DNA from: Mycobacterium triplex
GTDB taxonomy: Bacteria; Actinomycetota; Actinomycetes; Mycobacteriales; Mycobacteriaceae
Length of the DNA: 64,000 nt
Direction: 5' to 3'
NCBI RefSeq assembly: GCF_000689255.1
Contig: NZ_HG964446.1
Span: forward strand, 1,230,484-1,294,483
Part shown: positions 1 to 8,704 of the stretch, in pieces
How the letters are laid out: each line of letters begins with the position of its first letter
Numbering within the stretch: position 1 is the stretch's first letter
Notes under the pieces: generated by a model
Database searches by the model: none
The model's input: the letters and a program-made list of their open reading frames with translations, nothing else
Told to the model about the DNA's origin: nothing
Translations under genes and position numbers: made by a program

Positions 1-504
1 CGAGATGTTGGTGAAATGCTGCGTCGCAAGCTGCCACAGCAGCAGCGGCGCCACCCCGAACGACGCCGTGGCCTGATCCTGAACCTCGCAGGCCACCGCC
101 TCGGCGACCTTGGTGTCGGCCACGTGCCGGGCATACAGCTCGCCGCCGATCAGCCCCGCGATGAGCAGCGAAACCACGATGACGCAGATCAGCACGATGG
201 ACAGCGGGTCGCGAAATCTCTTCTTCTTCGCCGGTGCCGGCTCCGGGCTGCCGGGGGCGGTGATCCGCTCAGTGGGGGGCGTCGCCGGTGGCGGGGGAGG
301 GGCGGGCGGCGGGGCGTAGCCGGCCTGCTGGGTGTCCGCCCCGGCCGGGTACTCGTGCTGAGCCGCGTTCGGGTGCGGACCCGGGTCGGCCGGAGGCAGC
401 CGCTCGGTTGGGCGCTCGGTGGGGGGTGGGCCGAACGGACCTTGGTCCCCGCCACGAGCCCACGATGACGGGCCCTCGTTCGGTGGTCCTGGTGGGTTCG
501 TCAC
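1..504 (-). CDS. DUF2993-type membrane protein, N-terminal part (Rv0479c-like)
   Basis: Only the first 168 codons are present; the gene runs off the left edge. The protein starts with a Pro/Gly/Glu-rich cytoplasmic stretch of about 95 residues, then a basic patch (AKKKRFRD), one membrane helix at about residues 100-122, and the start of an outer domain (LLLWQLATQHF) that resembles DUF2993/LmeA-like mycobacterial envelope proteins. The GTG start shares a GTGA overlap with the stop of the upstream amidohydrolase gene, so the two are probably co-translated. The family call is from memory and moderate; the membrane topology is visible directly. Confidence 0.75.
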   Translation of the reverse strand, partial: MTNPPGPPNEGPSSWARGGDQGPFGPPPTERPTERLPPADPGPHPNAAQHEYPAGADTQQAGYAPPPAPPPPPATPPTERITAPGSPEPAPAKKKRFRDPLSIVLICVIVVSLLIAGLIGGELYARHVADTKVAEAVACEVQDQATASFGVAPLLLWQLATQHFTNIS

Positions 505-1343
505 CCAACCGATTCTGCCCTATCGCTACGAGCAAAGTCGGACTGGTTGCGGAGCACCGCGATGCTGTCGCGGGCCTTCGCGACCTTCTCGACGTCGATG
601 TCGGCGATCACCAATTGCGGGTCGGCTCCGGCCGAAGCGACCACCTCGCCCAGCGGTGAGGCCACCAGGCTGCCGCCGACGCCCGTCGGCGCACCCGCGG
701 CGGACCCCGAGCCGGCCAGTGTGTCACCGGGATCGGCCTGACCCGCCGCGGCGACGTAGCTCATCGAGTCCAGCGCCCGGGCGCGGGCCAACAGCGTCCA
801 CTGCTCGAGCTTTCCGGGGCCCGAACCCCACGACGCGCAGACCGCGATCAGCTGGGCGCCGCGTCGGGCCAGCTCGGTGTAGAGCTCCGGAAAGCGGATG
901 TCGTAGCAAACGGTCAGCCCCACGCCGACGCCGTCGACGGTGATGACCACCGGTTCCCGGCCGGGGGCGACGGTGCGCGACTCGGCAAAGCCGAACGCGT
1001 CGTAGAGATGGATCTTGTCGTAGTGCGCGTCCGGCTGGTTGGGTGTGCCGGGCCCGGCCGCGATCAGCGTGTTGGTCACGCGTCCGTCACCGGCCGGGGT
1101 GAACATGCCGGCGATCACCGTGACGCCGGAGTCGGCCGCGATGCCCCGGACGCCGTTGGCCCACGGGCCGTCGACGGGCTCGGCGATCGGCGCCAGCGGG
1201 ACGCCGAACCGGCACATCGTCGCTTCGGGAAACACCACCAGCGCCGCGCCGGCGTCGGCGGCCCGAGCGGTGTAATCGCGCACCTGCTGCAGATTCGCCG
1301 CCGGATCGCTGCCACTGAGCATTTGCGCCAACGCGATTCGCAT
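501..1343 (-). CDS. Carbon-nitrogen hydrolase, Nit/omega-amidase type (Rv0480c-like)
   Basis: A 280-residue nitrilase-superfamily amidase. The Glu-Lys-Cys catalytic triad is visible: Glu40 in VVFPEAT, Lys110 in YDKIHLYD and Cys146 in TVCYDIRFPE. Members of this branch hydrolyse small amides such as deaminated glutathione or alpha-keto-glutaramate in the cytosol; the true substrate cannot be read from sequence. The length is normal for the family. It is followed by the DUF2993 gene with a four-base overlap and preceded on the same strand by a DUF2505 gene about 80 bp upstream. Confidence 0.88.
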   Translation of the reverse strand: MRIALAQMLSGSDPAANLQQVRDYTARAADAGAALVVFPEATMCRFGVPLAPIAEPVDGPWANGVRGIAADSGVTVIAGMFTPAGDGRVTNTLIAAGPGTPNQPDAHYDKIHLYDAFGFAESRTVAPGREPVVITVDGVGVGLTVCYDIRFPELYTELARRGAQLIAVCASWGSGPGKLEQWTLLARARALDSMSYVAAAGQADPGDTLAGSGSAAGAPTGVGGSLVASPLGEVVASAGADPQLVIADIDVEKVAKARDSIAVLRNQSDFARSDRAESVG

Positions 1344-1371
1344 GGCCGCCAGCTTAGGCCCGGTGACGATG

Positions 1372-1389
1372 CGCTTCGCTTGCGAAGCG
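1372..1389. repeat. Perfect 8-bp inverted repeat between Rv0481c- and Rv0480c-like genes
   Basis: CGCTTCGC and GCGAAGCG are separated by only TT. It lies in the 82-bp spacer between two genes on the minus strand. It could be a transcription attenuator or an RNA-processing hairpin; there is no U-tract. The motif GCGAAGCG also occurs inside the mshA-ybjN junction repeat at 8029-8082, so it may be part of an interspersed mycobacterial repeat. Confidence 0.5.
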
Positions 1390-1425
1390 TTGAGGAGGCG
1401 GGCAGTTGGGCTCAGGCTCGGCGAT

Positions 1426-1947
1426 TCAGGCGTTGTTGGTGATCCACTCGGTGGTGAAGCGTTGTTCCCTGCTCACCAGTTCGGCCAGGTGCGTGCCGAT
1501 GATGTTCTCCACCTTGCCGCCGATCAGGGGAATCCGTACGTGGATGCTGACCCGGAACGTCAGGCGGGCGCCGCCGCGGCCGACGGGCGTCAGCTCGGCG
1601 GTGCCCGCGACGTTCACCGGGGTGTCCACGATCGAGCCCTTGATCGACGCCGTCGCGATGCCGTCGGTGACCGGCCCCCACGACTCTTCGCGCCGGAAGT
1701 ACAGATCGCCCCGGTGCAGCTGGGTGACCATCGCCGGCAGGTTGTGACTGTGCACTTCCTGCAGCGTCACCACCTCGATGCTGCCGTCGTCGCCGGATTC
1801 CCCGCCGACGCGGATCGACTCCAGCCGCGCCTCGTCGACCGGAATGTCGGCCAGCCTGGCTCGCCAGTAGTCGGCCTCGGCGAACGCGCGGTGCAGCTCT
1901 TCGACGCTGTCCTCGTAGTCTGCGGACAACTCGAATGAGCGGGGCAT
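1426..1947 (-). CDS. DUF2505 family protein (Rv0481c-like)
   Basis: A 173-residue soluble protein of the DUF2505 family, related in fold to SRPBCC/START-like ligand-binding domains. It has the typical start PRSFELSADY, alternating hydrophobic beta strands and the conserved C-terminal segment GGKVENIIGTHLAELV. No signal peptide or membrane segment is visible and no biochemical role is established. It is divergent from murB with only 26 bp between the two start codons. A TAGCCT box 8 nt before the ATG suggests a leaderless message. Confidence 0.85.
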   Translation of the reverse strand: MPRSFELSADYEDSVEELHRAFAEADYWRARLADIPVDEARLESIRVGGESGDDGSIEVVTLQEVHSHNLPAMVTQLHRGDLYFRREESWGPVTDGIATASIKGSIVDTPVNVAGTAELTPVGRGGARLTFRVSIHVRIPLIGGKVENIIGTHLAELVSREQRFTTEWITNNA

Positions 1948-1955
1948 AGCAGGTC

Positions 1956-1965
1956 AGGCTACCGT
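1956..1965. promoter_or_regulatory. Overlapping divergent -10 boxes for Rv0481c-like gene and murB
   Basis: The 26-bp gap between the two starts holds TAGCCT on the minus strand (1961 to 1956), 8 nt before the ATG at 1947, and TACCGT on the plus strand (1960-1965), 8 nt before the GTG at 1974. Both match the mycobacterial TANNNT -10 consensus and would start transcription at or within a few nt of the start codon. The boxes overlap by two bases, so the two polymerases should compete. Confidence 0.55.
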
Positions 1966-1973
1966 TACGGGCC

Positions 1974-3044
1974 GTGACCGGATCGCCGTACGCGGGTGCG
2001 CGCGTCGCCGAGGCGGCGCCGTTGGCGCCGTTGACCACGCTGCGGGTCGGACCGGTCGCCCAACGCCTGATCACCTGCGCCAGCAGCGAACAGGTCGTCG
2101 CCGTGCTGGGCGAGCTGGACTCGGCCGGCGGTGGGCCGGTGCTGGTGTTTTCCGGCGGCTCCAACCTGGTGATCGCCGACGACCTGACCGACCTGACCGC
2201 GGTGCGGTTGGCGACCGGCGGGATCACCGTCGAGGGCAACCGGCTGCGCGCCGAGGCCGGCGCGGTGTGGGACGACGTGGTCGTCGCGGCCATCGAGCAT
2301 GGGCTGGGCGGGCTGGAATGCCTGTCCGGCATTCCCGGCTCGGCCGGGGCCACCCCGGTGCAGAACGTCGGCGCGTACGGCGCGGAGGTGTCCGACACGA
2401 TCACCCGGGTGCGGGTGCTGGATCGCGCCAGCGGTGCGGTGCGCTGGATCCCCAACGACCAGCTGGACTTCGGCTATCGCACCAGCAGGTTCAAGCGCGA
2501 CCAGCAGGTCCCCGCCGTCGTGCTGGAAGTGGAGTTCGCACTGGATGATTCGGGGCGCAGCGCGCCCTTGCGCTACGGCGAGCTCGCGGCGGCACTGAAC
2601 GCGGCCAGCGGCGAGCGTGCCGATCCGCTCGCGGTTCGCGAGGCTGTGCTCGCGCTGCGCGCCCGCAAGGGCATGGTGCTCGACGCGGCCGACCACGACA
2701 CCTGGAGTGTGGGGTCGTTCTTCACCAACCCCGTTGTAACGCCTCAGGTTTACGAGTCGCTGGCCGCCCGCACCGACGGGCCGGTGCCCAACTACCCGGC
2801 GCCCGACGGCGTCAAGCTGGCCGCCGGCTGGCTGGTGGAGCGGGCGGGCTTCGACAAGGGCTATCCCGACGACCCCGCCGCCCCCTGCCGACTGTCCACC
2901 AAGCACGCGCTTGCTCTGACCAACCGGGGCAACGCGTCGGCCGCGGACGTGATGGCGCTGGCGCGCACCGTCCGCGACGGAGTCCGCGACGTGTTTGGCA
3001 TCACATTGGAACCCGAGCCGGTGCTGCTCGGCTGCCGCTTGTAG
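1974..3044 (+). CDS. murB: UDP-N-acetylenolpyruvoylglucosamine reductase
   Basis: MurB reduces UDP-GlcNAc-enolpyruvate to UDP-MurNAc with NADPH and FAD, the second committed step of peptidoglycan synthesis in the cytosol. The FAD-binding motif [11 protein letters not shown] (about 60-70), the [19 protein letters not shown] segment (about 118-136), Tyr168-Arg169 and the proton-donor Ser248 in VGSFFTNP are all present, with a late EPEP Glu near residue 349. The 356-residue length fits type I MurB. The GTG start has no Shine-Dalgarno site; a TACCGT box just upstream suggests leaderless expression. Confidence 0.95.
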   Translation: MTGSPYAGARVAEAAPLAPLTTLRVGPVAQRLITCASSEQVVAVLGELDSAGGGPVLVFSGGSNLVIADDLTDLTAVRLATGGITVEGNRLRAEAGAVWDDVVVAAIEHGLGGLECLSGIPGSAGATPVQNVGAYGAEVSDTITRVRVLDRASGAVRWIPNDQLDFGYRTSRFKRDQQVPAVVLEVEFALDDSGRSAPLRYGELAAALNAASGERADPLAVREAVLALRARKGMVLDAADHDTWSVGSFFTNPVVTPQVYESLAARTDGPVPNYPAPDGVKLAAGWLVERAGFDKGYPDDPAAPCRLSTKHALALTNRGNASAADVMALARTVRDGVRDVFGITLEPEPVLLGCRL

Positions 3045-3111
3045 CTGTGGATTCGGCGTGGCGGCGGGCTTTCGCGACTCCTGGTAGCGCTGGCGGTGTC
3101 GGCAGTGCCGG

Positions 3112-3117
3112 TATCTT
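3112..3117 (+). promoter_or_regulatory. Probable -10 box of lprQ
   Basis: TATCTT matches TANNNT and lies 8 nt before the GTG at 3126. This supports that GTG, rather than the GTG at 3096, as the real start, with a leaderless or nearly leaderless transcript. Confidence 0.45.
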
Positions 3118-3125
3118 TTAGAGTC

Positions 3126-4442
3126 GTGAGCACATCCCCCGACCAGCCGCCGATCAATCGGCGATTGGCTTTAGCGGCCCTCGGGCTGGGTGTGTTCGCG
3201 CCGAGTGTGTTGGCCGCCTGCAGCAGCCCCGCGGCCAAGCAAGCGCAGCAGAACAAAGAGCAGTCGGCGCCGAGCCTGAAATACCAGCCCGCCGATGCGG
3301 CCGCCGACGTGGTTCCCATTGCGCCGGTCAGCGTGACGGTCAGCGACGGCTGGTTTCAGAAGGTGGCGTTGACGAATTCGTCGGGCAAGGTCGTTGCCGG
3401 GGCGTTCAACTCCGACCGCACCGTGTACACCACGACCGAGCCGCTGGGCTACGACACGAGTTATAGCTGGAGCGGGTCGGTCGTCGGCCACGACGGCAAG
3501 ACCGTACCCCTCACCGGCAAATTCACCACCGTTGCGCCCAGCAAGAAAATCGACGGCGGCTTCCAGCTGGCCGACGGCCAGACCGTCGGCGTCGCGGCGC
3601 CGATCATCATCCAGTTCGACGCGCCGATCAGCGACAAGGCCACCGTCGAGAAGGCGCTGACCGTCACCACCAACCCGCCCGTCGAGGGCAGCTGGGCGTG
3701 GCTGCCCGACGAGCAGCAGGGCGCCCGCATCCACTACCGCCCGCGCGAGTACTACCCGGCGGGCACGACCGTCAACGTCGACGCCAAGTTCTACGGGCTG
3801 CCGTTCGGCGACGGTGCCTACGGCCTGCAGGACATGTCGTTGAAGATCCAGATCGGCCGCAAGCAGGTCGTCAAGGCCGAGGTGTCGTCGCACCGAATCC
3901 AGGTCGTCACCGACGCCGGCGTGATCATGGACTTCCCGTGCAGCTACGGCGAGGCAGACAAGGCGCGCAACGTCACCCGCAACGGCATCCACGTCGTCAC
4001 CGAGAAGTACGCCGACTTCTACATGTCCAACCCCGCGGCCGGATACAGCCACGTGCACGAACGCTGGGCGGTGCGGATCTCCAACAACGGCGAGTTCATC
4101 CACGCCAACCCGATGAGTGCCGGCGCGCAGGGCAACACCAACGTCACCAACGGGTGCATCAACCTGTCGACCGAAGACGCCGCGGAGTACTACCCGACCG
4201 CGATGTACGGCGACCCGGTCGAGGTGACCGGCAGCTCGATCCAGCTGTCCTATTCCGACGGCGACATCTGGGACTGGGCCGTCGATTGGGACACCTGGGT
4301 GGCCATGTCGGCGCTGCCGCCGCCCAACGCGCACCCGCCGGCCAGCCAGATCCCCGTCACCGCGCCGGTGACCCCGTCGACCGCGCCGAGTTTGTCGGGC
4401 ACACCGACTACCACGACGACGTCGGCTAGCCCCGGCGGTTGA
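3126..4442 (+). CDS. lprQ: L,D-transpeptidase lipoprotein (LdtMt5-like)
   Basis: Extracytoplasmic L,D-transpeptidase that makes 3-3 peptidoglycan cross-links. With the GTG at 3126 it has 438 residues: a short basic N-terminus, a hydrophobic signal and lipobox SVLAAC with lipidated Cys32, two immunoglobulin-like domains, and a YkuD catalytic domain. His326 (FIHANP) and Cys344 (TNGCINL) are the active-site residues; the motif has Asn rather than His before Gly-Cys, as in LdtMt5. The Pro/Thr-rich tail is also typical. A longer start at 3096 is possible but would put ten odd residues before the signal peptide. The 3' end overlaps the convergent dehydrogenase gene by 17 bp. Confidence 0.93.
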   Translation: MSTSPDQPPINRRLALAALGLGVFAPSVLAACSSPAAKQAQQNKEQSAPSLKYQPADAAADVVPIAPVSVTVSDGWFQKVALTNSSGKVVAGAFNSDRTVYTTTEPLGYDTSYSWSGSVVGHDGKTVPLTGKFTTVAPSKKIDGGFQLADGQTVGVAAPIIIQFDAPISDKATVEKALTVTTNPPVEGSWAWLPDEQQGARIHYRPREYYPAGTTVNVDAKFYGLPFGDGAYGLQDMSLKIQIGRKQVVKAEVSSHRIQVVTDAGVIMDFPCSYGEADKARNVTRNGIHVVTEKYADFYMSNPAAGYSHVHERWAVRISNNGEFIHANPMSAGAQGNTNVTNGCINLSTEDAAEYYPTAMYGDPVEVTGSSIQLSYSDGDIWDWAVDWDTWVAMSALPPPNAHPPASQIPVTAPVTPSTAPSLSGTPTTTTTSASPGG

Positions 4443-5175
4443 ACCGCATCGTGTTGGCCTGATCGCGCGGCTTGAGGACGATCAGGTCCAGGTCGACGTG
4501 CGGTGGGCGCGACGCCACGAACCCGATCACCTCGGCCACGTCGTGCGCTGTCAGCGGCGTGATGCCGGCATAGACCGCATCCGCGCGCTGCTGATCGCCG
4601 TCGAAACGCACCAGCGAAAACTCGGTTTCCACTGCGCCCGGCGCGATTTCGGTGAGCCGCACCGGCTTTCCCAAGAGTTCCCCGCGCAGCGTGCGGTGCA
4701 GCGCGCCCTGGGCGTGCTTGGCCGCGGTGTAGCCGGCGCCATTGTCGTACACCTCGAGCGCGGCCACCGAGGTGACGGTGACGATCAGGCCGTCGCCGGA
4801 GTCGATCAGCTTGGGCAGCAGCGCGCGGGTGACCCGCAGCGTGCCCAGCACGTTGGTCTCCCACATCCACCGCCAGTGCTCGAGGTCGGTGTCGGCGACG
4901 GGCGCCAATCCGCGAGCCCCTCCGGCGTTATTCACCAGCACATCGACCCGGCTCAAATTGCCGGCGAGGGCCTGCACCGCCGCGTCGTCTGTGACGTCAG
5001 CCACAATTGCGGTGCCGCCTATTTCTTCGGCGAGGGCAGTTATCCGGTCCGCGCGTCGCGCCACTGCGACGACGTGAAAGCCAAGGGCGGCAAGGGTTTT
5101 CGCAGTTGCTTCGCCGATTCCGGAACTGGCACCGGTAACCACCGCGACCCGTTGATGCGCGTTGTTCGAACTCAC
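4426..5175 (-). CDS. Short-chain dehydrogenase/reductase (Rv0484c-like)
   Basis: Classical SDR of 249 residues. It shows the NAD(P)-binding TGASSGIG at 14-21, NNAG at 82-85, Ser136, and the catalytic Tyr149-x3-Lys153 in YTAAK. An Arg-Arg pair after the second strand (VARRADR) favours NADP. The substrate is unknown. The GTG start is preceded by TAGAGT seven bases upstream, consistent with a leaderless message. It is divergent from the ROK regulator and convergent with lprQ. Confidence 0.9.
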   Translation of the reverse strand: MSSNNAHQRVAVVTGASSGIGEATAKTLAALGFHVVAVARRADRITALAEEIGGTAIVADVTDDAAVQALAGNLSRVDVLVNNAGGARGLAPVADTDLEHWRWMWETNVLGTLRVTRALLPKLIDSGDGLIVTVTSVAALEVYDNGAGYTAAKHAQGALHRTLRGELLGKPVRLTEIAPGAVETEFSLVRFDGDQQRADAVYAGITPLTAHDVAEVIGFVASRPPHVDLDLIVLKPRDQANTMRFNRRG

Positions 5176-5198
5176 CGAGCCAACTCTAATAAACGTGC

Positions 5199-5204
5199 TA
5201 AATT
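5199..5204 (+). promoter_or_regulatory. Candidate -10 box for the ROK regulator gene
   Basis: TAAATT matches TANNNT. A start site around 5211 would give a leader of about 140 nt that contains the nested hairpin at 5231-5275. No clear -35 box is seen. Confidence 0.3.
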
Positions 5205-5230
5205 CCTGAGGTGCACCACAGCGCCCTGTT

Positions 5231-5275
5231 CAACAACACCGCCGCGTGTCTTTGCGCGGCATGTGCGTGTTGTTG
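5231..5275. promoter_or_regulatory. Nested inverted repeat upstream of the ROK regulator
   Basis: Outer arms CAACAACAC (5231-5239) and GTGTTGTTG (5267-5275) are perfect complements. Inside them GCCGCG (5241-5246) and CGCGGC (5255-5260) pair around an 8-nt loop. It may be an operator for the adjacent ROK protein or a structured 5' leader. No protein-coding sequence explains it. Confidence 0.5.
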
Positions 5276-5353
5276 CCGCGCACTTTGCCGCGCCTGAACC
5301 CAAAAACAGGTTGTGGCCAAGACCGGCCATTAGAACTCGGACAAAGGACGCTC

Positions 5354-6661
5354 GTGCGCTCGACTTCTCTCACCCACACCCATCATTCGCCCAGCCGTAA
5401 GGGCCACCTGCGGCTGCATCGCCAGATCCTGCCGCCGTCGCTGCACATCTCCGACTCCGCGGCGGCCTCGGTGTTCCGGGCGGTCCGGTTGCGCGGCCCG
5501 GTCGGCCGCGACGTCATCGCCGGGGTCACCTCGCTGAGCATCGCGACGGTGAACCGGCAGGTCATTGCGCTGCTCGACGCGGGACTGCTGCGGGAACGCG
5601 CCGACCTGGCGGTTTCTGGAGCCATCGGACGCCCCCGGGTGCCGGTGGAGATCAACCACGAACCGTTCGTCGCGCTGGGCATTCACATCGGTGCGCGGAC
5701 CACCAGCATCGTGGCCACCGACCTGTTCGGCCGCACGCTGGACACGGTCGAAACGCCGACACCGCTGAGCCCGCCGGGGGCGGCGCTGACGTCGCTGGCC
5801 GACAGTGCCTCCCGATACTTGCGGCGCTGGCATCGCCGCCGGCCGCTCTGGGTCGGGGTGGCCATCGGCGGCACCGTCGACGGCGCCACCGGCCACGTCG
5901 ATCACCCGCGGTTGGGCTGGCGGTCGGCGCCGGTCGGGCCGGTGCTGGCCGACGCCCTGAGCCTGCCGGTGTCGGTGGCTTCACACGTCGACGCGATGGC
6001 CGGAGCCGAGCTGCTGCTGGGGATGCGGCGGTTCGCGCCGAGCTCGCCGACCAGCCTGTACGTCTACGCCCGCGAGACCGTCGGCTATGCGCTGGTGATC
6101 GGCGGGCGGGTGCACTGCCCGTCCAGCGGGCCCGGCACCATCGCGGGTCTGCCGGCCCAGTCCGAGCTGCTCGGCGGCACCGGAGCGCTGGAGTCCACGG
6201 TCAGCGACGAGGCCGTGCTGGCCGCGGCTCGGCGGCTGCGGATCCTGCCGGCGGCCCCGCCGGGCCGTCCCAACGGCTCCACCGCCGGCATCACCGATCT
6301 GGTGCGCTTGGCCCGCGCCGGCAACCAGCAGGCCAAGGAGCTGCTCGCGGAGCGTGCCCGGGTCCTGGGTGAGGCGGTCGCGCTGCTGCGTGATCTGCTC
6401 AACCCCGACGAACTGGTGGTCGGCGGCCAGGCCTTCACCGAGTATCCCGAGGCGATGGAGCAGGTGGAGACGGCGTTCGCCGAGCGGTCGGTGCTGGCGC
6501 CGCGGGATATCCGCGTCACCGTCTTCGGCAACCGGGTGCAGGAGGCCGGAGCGGGCATCGTGTCGCTGGGCGGGCTGTACGCCGACCCGCTGGGGGCGAT
6601 GCGCCGCGCCGGGGTGATCGGCTCCCGGATTCCCGAGGTCGTCGACGAGTCTTCCGCCTAA
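5354..6661 (+). CDS. ROK-family transcriptional regulator (Rv0485-like)
   Basis: A 435-residue protein with an N-terminal winged helix-turn-helix (about residues 35-85, with SIATVNRQVIALLDAGLL) followed by a ROK sugar-kinase-like domain. In M. tuberculosis Rv0485 was reported to control a PE/PPE gene pair. The GTG at 5354 is chosen because AAAGGA sits five bases upstream and the product then starts like Rv0485; the frame stays open to 5246 without a site. mshA starts 48 bp after the stop on the same strand. Confidence 0.9.
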   Translation: MRSTSLTHTHHSPSRKGHLRLHRQILPPSLHISDSAAASVFRAVRLRGPVGRDVIAGVTSLSIATVNRQVIALLDAGLLRERADLAVSGAIGRPRVPVEINHEPFVALGIHIGARTTSIVATDLFGRTLDTVETPTPLSPPGAALTSLADSASRYLRRWHRRRPLWVGVAIGGTVDGATGHVDHPRLGWRSAPVGPVLADALSLPVSVASHVDAMAGAELLLGMRRFAPSSPTSLYVYARETVGYALVIGGRVHCPSSGPGTIAGLPAQSELLGGTGALESTVSDEAVLAAARRLRILPAAPPGRPNGSTAGITDLVRLARAGNQQAKELLAERARVLGEAVALLRDLLNPDELVVGGQAFTEYPEAMEQVETAFAERSVLAPRDIRVTVFGNRVQEAGAGIVSLGGLYADPLGAMRRAGVIGSRIPEVVDESSA

Positions 6662-6709
6662 CGCGAACGGCTTGGGCCGGTCGCCGGACCGTGCTGTAAA
6701 GATGACAGT

Positions 6710-8032
6710 GTGCGGCACGACGACGTCCTCCTGCTGAATGATCCGCGCCGGGTCGCGCTATTGGCGGTGCACACCTCACCCTTGGCCCAACCGGGTACGG
6801 GCGACGCCGGCGGGATGAACGTGTACGTGCTGCAAAGTGCGTTGCATCTGGCCCGGCGGGGCATCGAGGTGGAGATCTTCACCCGTGCCACCGCGTCGGC
6901 CGATCCACCGGTCGTCGAGGTCGAACCCGGAGTGCTGGTGCGCAACGTGGTGGCGGGCCCGTTCGAGGGCCTGGACAAATACGACCTGCCCACTCAGCTG
7001 TGCGCGTTCGCGGCCGGGGTGCTGCGCGCCGAGGCCTCGCACGAGCCCGGCTATTACGACATCGTGCACTCGCACTACTGGCTGTCCGGACAGGTGGGCT
7101 GGCTGGCCCGCGACCGGTGGGCGGTGCCGCTGGTGCACACCGCGCACACCCTTGCCGCGGTCAAGAACGCGGCGCTGGCCAACGGCGACGCGCCCGAGCC
7201 GCCGCTGCGCACGGTGGGGGAGCAGCAGGTCGTCGACGAGGCGGACCGGCTGATCGTCAACACCGATGACGAAGCGCGGCAATTGATCTCGATCCACCAC
7301 GCCGATCCGGAGCGGATCGACGTCGTGCACCCCGGGGTCGACCTGGACGTGTTCCATCCCGGTGATCGCCGGGCGGCCCGGGCCGCGCTGGGGCTGGCTC
7401 TCGACGAGCAGATCGTGGCGTTCGTCGGACGAATCCAGCCGCTGAAGGCACCCGACATCGTGCTGCGGGCGGCGGCGAAACTGCCGGGGGTGCGCATCGT
7501 GGTGGCCGGCGGCCCGTCGGGCAGCGGACTGGCCCGCCCGGACGGGTTGGTTCGTCTCGCCGATGAACTCGGGATTAGCGAGCGGGTGACGTTCCTGCCG
7601 CCGCAGTCGCGGGAGAAGCTGGTCACCCTGTTCCAGGCCGCGAATCTTGTTGCGGTGCCCAGCTATTCGGAGTCGTTCGGCTTGGTGGCCGTCGAGGCGC
7701 AGGCCTGCGGCACGCCGGTGGTGGCGGCCGCGGTCGGCGGGCTGCCGGTGGCGGTGCGCGACGGGGTCACCGGCTCGTTGGTGTCCGGGCATGACGTCGG
7801 CGACTGGGCCTTCGCGCTGGGCGAGCTGCTGCGGCTGGACAACACCGCGATGAGCGTCGCCGCGGCCGCGCATGCGGCGACGTTCTCTTGGGAGAACACC
7901 ACCGACGCGTTGTTGGCCAGCTATCGGCGGGCCATCGGCGAGTTCGGCGCCGCACGGCAGCGCCGGGTTCGCGACCGGGTGGCCGCGCGCAAGCCGCGCC
8001 GCTGGACGCCGCGTCGCGGGGTGGGCGCATGA
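6710..8032 (+). CDS. mshA: D-inositol-3-phosphate glycosyltransferase (mycothiol biosynthesis)
   Basis: MshA joins UDP-GlcNAc to 1L-myo-inositol-1-phosphate, the first step to mycothiol, the main low-molecular-weight thiol of actinobacteria. It is a GT-B retaining family 4 enzyme: the N-terminal glycine-rich [29 protein letters not shown] and the C-terminal E-x7-E segment [19 protein letters not shown] are present. The 440 residues are about 40 fewer than the M. tuberculosis protein, all at the N-terminus before [13 protein letters not shown]. The stop overlaps an ATG that opens a small minicistron leading to the YbjN gene. Confidence 0.95.
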   Translation: MRHDDVLLLNDPRRVALLAVHTSPLAQPGTGDAGGMNVYVLQSALHLARRGIEVEIFTRATASADPPVVEVEPGVLVRNVVAGPFEGLDKYDLPTQLCAFAAGVLRAEASHEPGYYDIVHSHYWLSGQVGWLARDRWAVPLVHTAHTLAAVKNAALANGDAPEPPLRTVGEQQVVDEADRLIVNTDDEARQLISIHHADPERIDVVHPGVDLDVFHPGDRRAARAALGLALDEQIVAFVGRIQPLKAPDIVLRAAAKLPGVRIVVAGGPSGSGLARPDGLVRLADELGISERVTFLPPQSREKLVTLFQAANLVAVPSYSESFGLVAVEAQACGTPVVAAAVGGLPVAVRDGVTGSLVSGHDVGDWAFALGELLRLDNTAMSVAAAAHAATFSWENTTDALLASYRRAIGEFGAARQRRVRDRVAARKPRRWTPRRGVGA

Positions 8033-8085
8033 CCGGCGCCGTCGACGATGCAGAGCGAAGCGATGAGGAGGAGCGGCGCTCGTGA
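8029..8085 (+). repeat. MIRU-like junction element with an 18-codon minicistron
   Basis: ATG overlaps the mshA stop (ATGA) and opens a reading frame for [18 protein letters not shown] whose TGA overlaps the GTG start of the next gene (TCGTGA). The core is purine-rich and contains GCGAAGCG and GATGAGGAGGAGCGG, the latter a strong ribosome-binding sequence for the YbjN gene. Short repeats that carry coupled start and stop codons between mycobacterial genes are known as MIRUs; this one fits that description in layout. Whether the peptide is made is unknown. Confidence 0.55.
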
Positions 8086-8594
8086 CCCAAGCCGTGCAGC
8101 AGGTGATTGAGCATGCGCTTGATGCCAGCGAGCTGACGTACTCCAAACACGAAGGCGCACATGGCGGTTTGGCGGGGCTGGTCGTCGAGTTGCCCGGTGA
8201 GCGCAAGCTCAAGACCAACACCATCCTGAGCATCGGCGAGCACTCGGTACGCGTCGAGGCGTTCGTGTGCCGCAAGCCCGACGAGAACCACGAGGGCGTC
8301 TACCGGTTCCTGCTCAAGCGCAACCGTCGGCTCTACGGAGTCGCCTACACGCTGGACAACGTGGGCGACATCTATCTGGTCGGCCGGATGTCGCTGGCGT
8401 CGGTCGACGCCGAGGAAATCGACCGGGTGCTCGGGCAGATACTCGAAGCGGTGGATTCGGACTTTAATACGTTGCTGGAGTTGGGTTTTCGCTCGTCGAT
8501 CCAGAAGGAATGGGATTGGCGGGTATCGCGGGGTGAGTCGCTGAAGAATCTGGAAGCTTTCGCCCACCTGATCGACGACGATGATGACGACTAG
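8082..8594 (+). CDS. YbjN-domain protein (Rv0487-like)
   Basis: A 170-residue cytosolic protein with a YbjN fold, similar to type III secretion chaperone-like proteins: an N-terminal helix ([14 protein letters not shown]), a central beta sheet ([20 protein letters not shown]) and a C-terminal acidic end (DDDDDD). The function is not established; YbjN proteins are linked to stress and motility in enterobacteria. The GTG start lies in the junction element after mshA and is preceded by GAGGAGCGG, so it is in the mshA operon. Confidence 0.87.
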   Translation: MTQAVQQVIEHALDASELTYSKHEGAHGGLAGLVVELPGERKLKTNTILSIGEHSVRVEAFVCRKPDENHEGVYRFLLKRNRRLYGVAYTLDNVGDIYLVGRMSLASVDAEEIDRVLGQILEAVDSDFNTLLELGFRSSIQKEWDWRVSRGESLKNLEAFAHLIDDDDDD

Positions 8595-8613
8595 CTCCGC
8601 TTCCCGACTTCCG

Positions 8614-8669
8614 CGAGCGTAAGCCGGCTGCGATTTTCGGCCCCGGATTTCGCAGTGACCTTACGCTCG
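8614..8669. repeat. Interspersed palindromic element, copy 1
   Basis: CGAGCGTAAG (8614-8623) and CTTACGCTCG (8660-8669) are perfect 10-bp inverted arms around a 36-nt loop containing TTTTCGGCC. The left edge CCGCGAGCGTAA (8611-8622) is identical to that of the element at 22123-22184. It fills the spacer between the YbjN gene and gpmA, where M. tuberculosis has a LysE-type gene. Confidence 0.6.
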
Positions 8670-8704
8670 GCGAGCTTCGAACAGTGCGTGAGAGACTGAC
8701 CGGC

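Noticed and set aside
7888..8085. 65-codon frame from 7888 as a gene
   Set aside because: Most of it lies inside mshA in another frame; only its last 18 codons, starting at the ATG at 8029, are considered, as part of the junction repeat.
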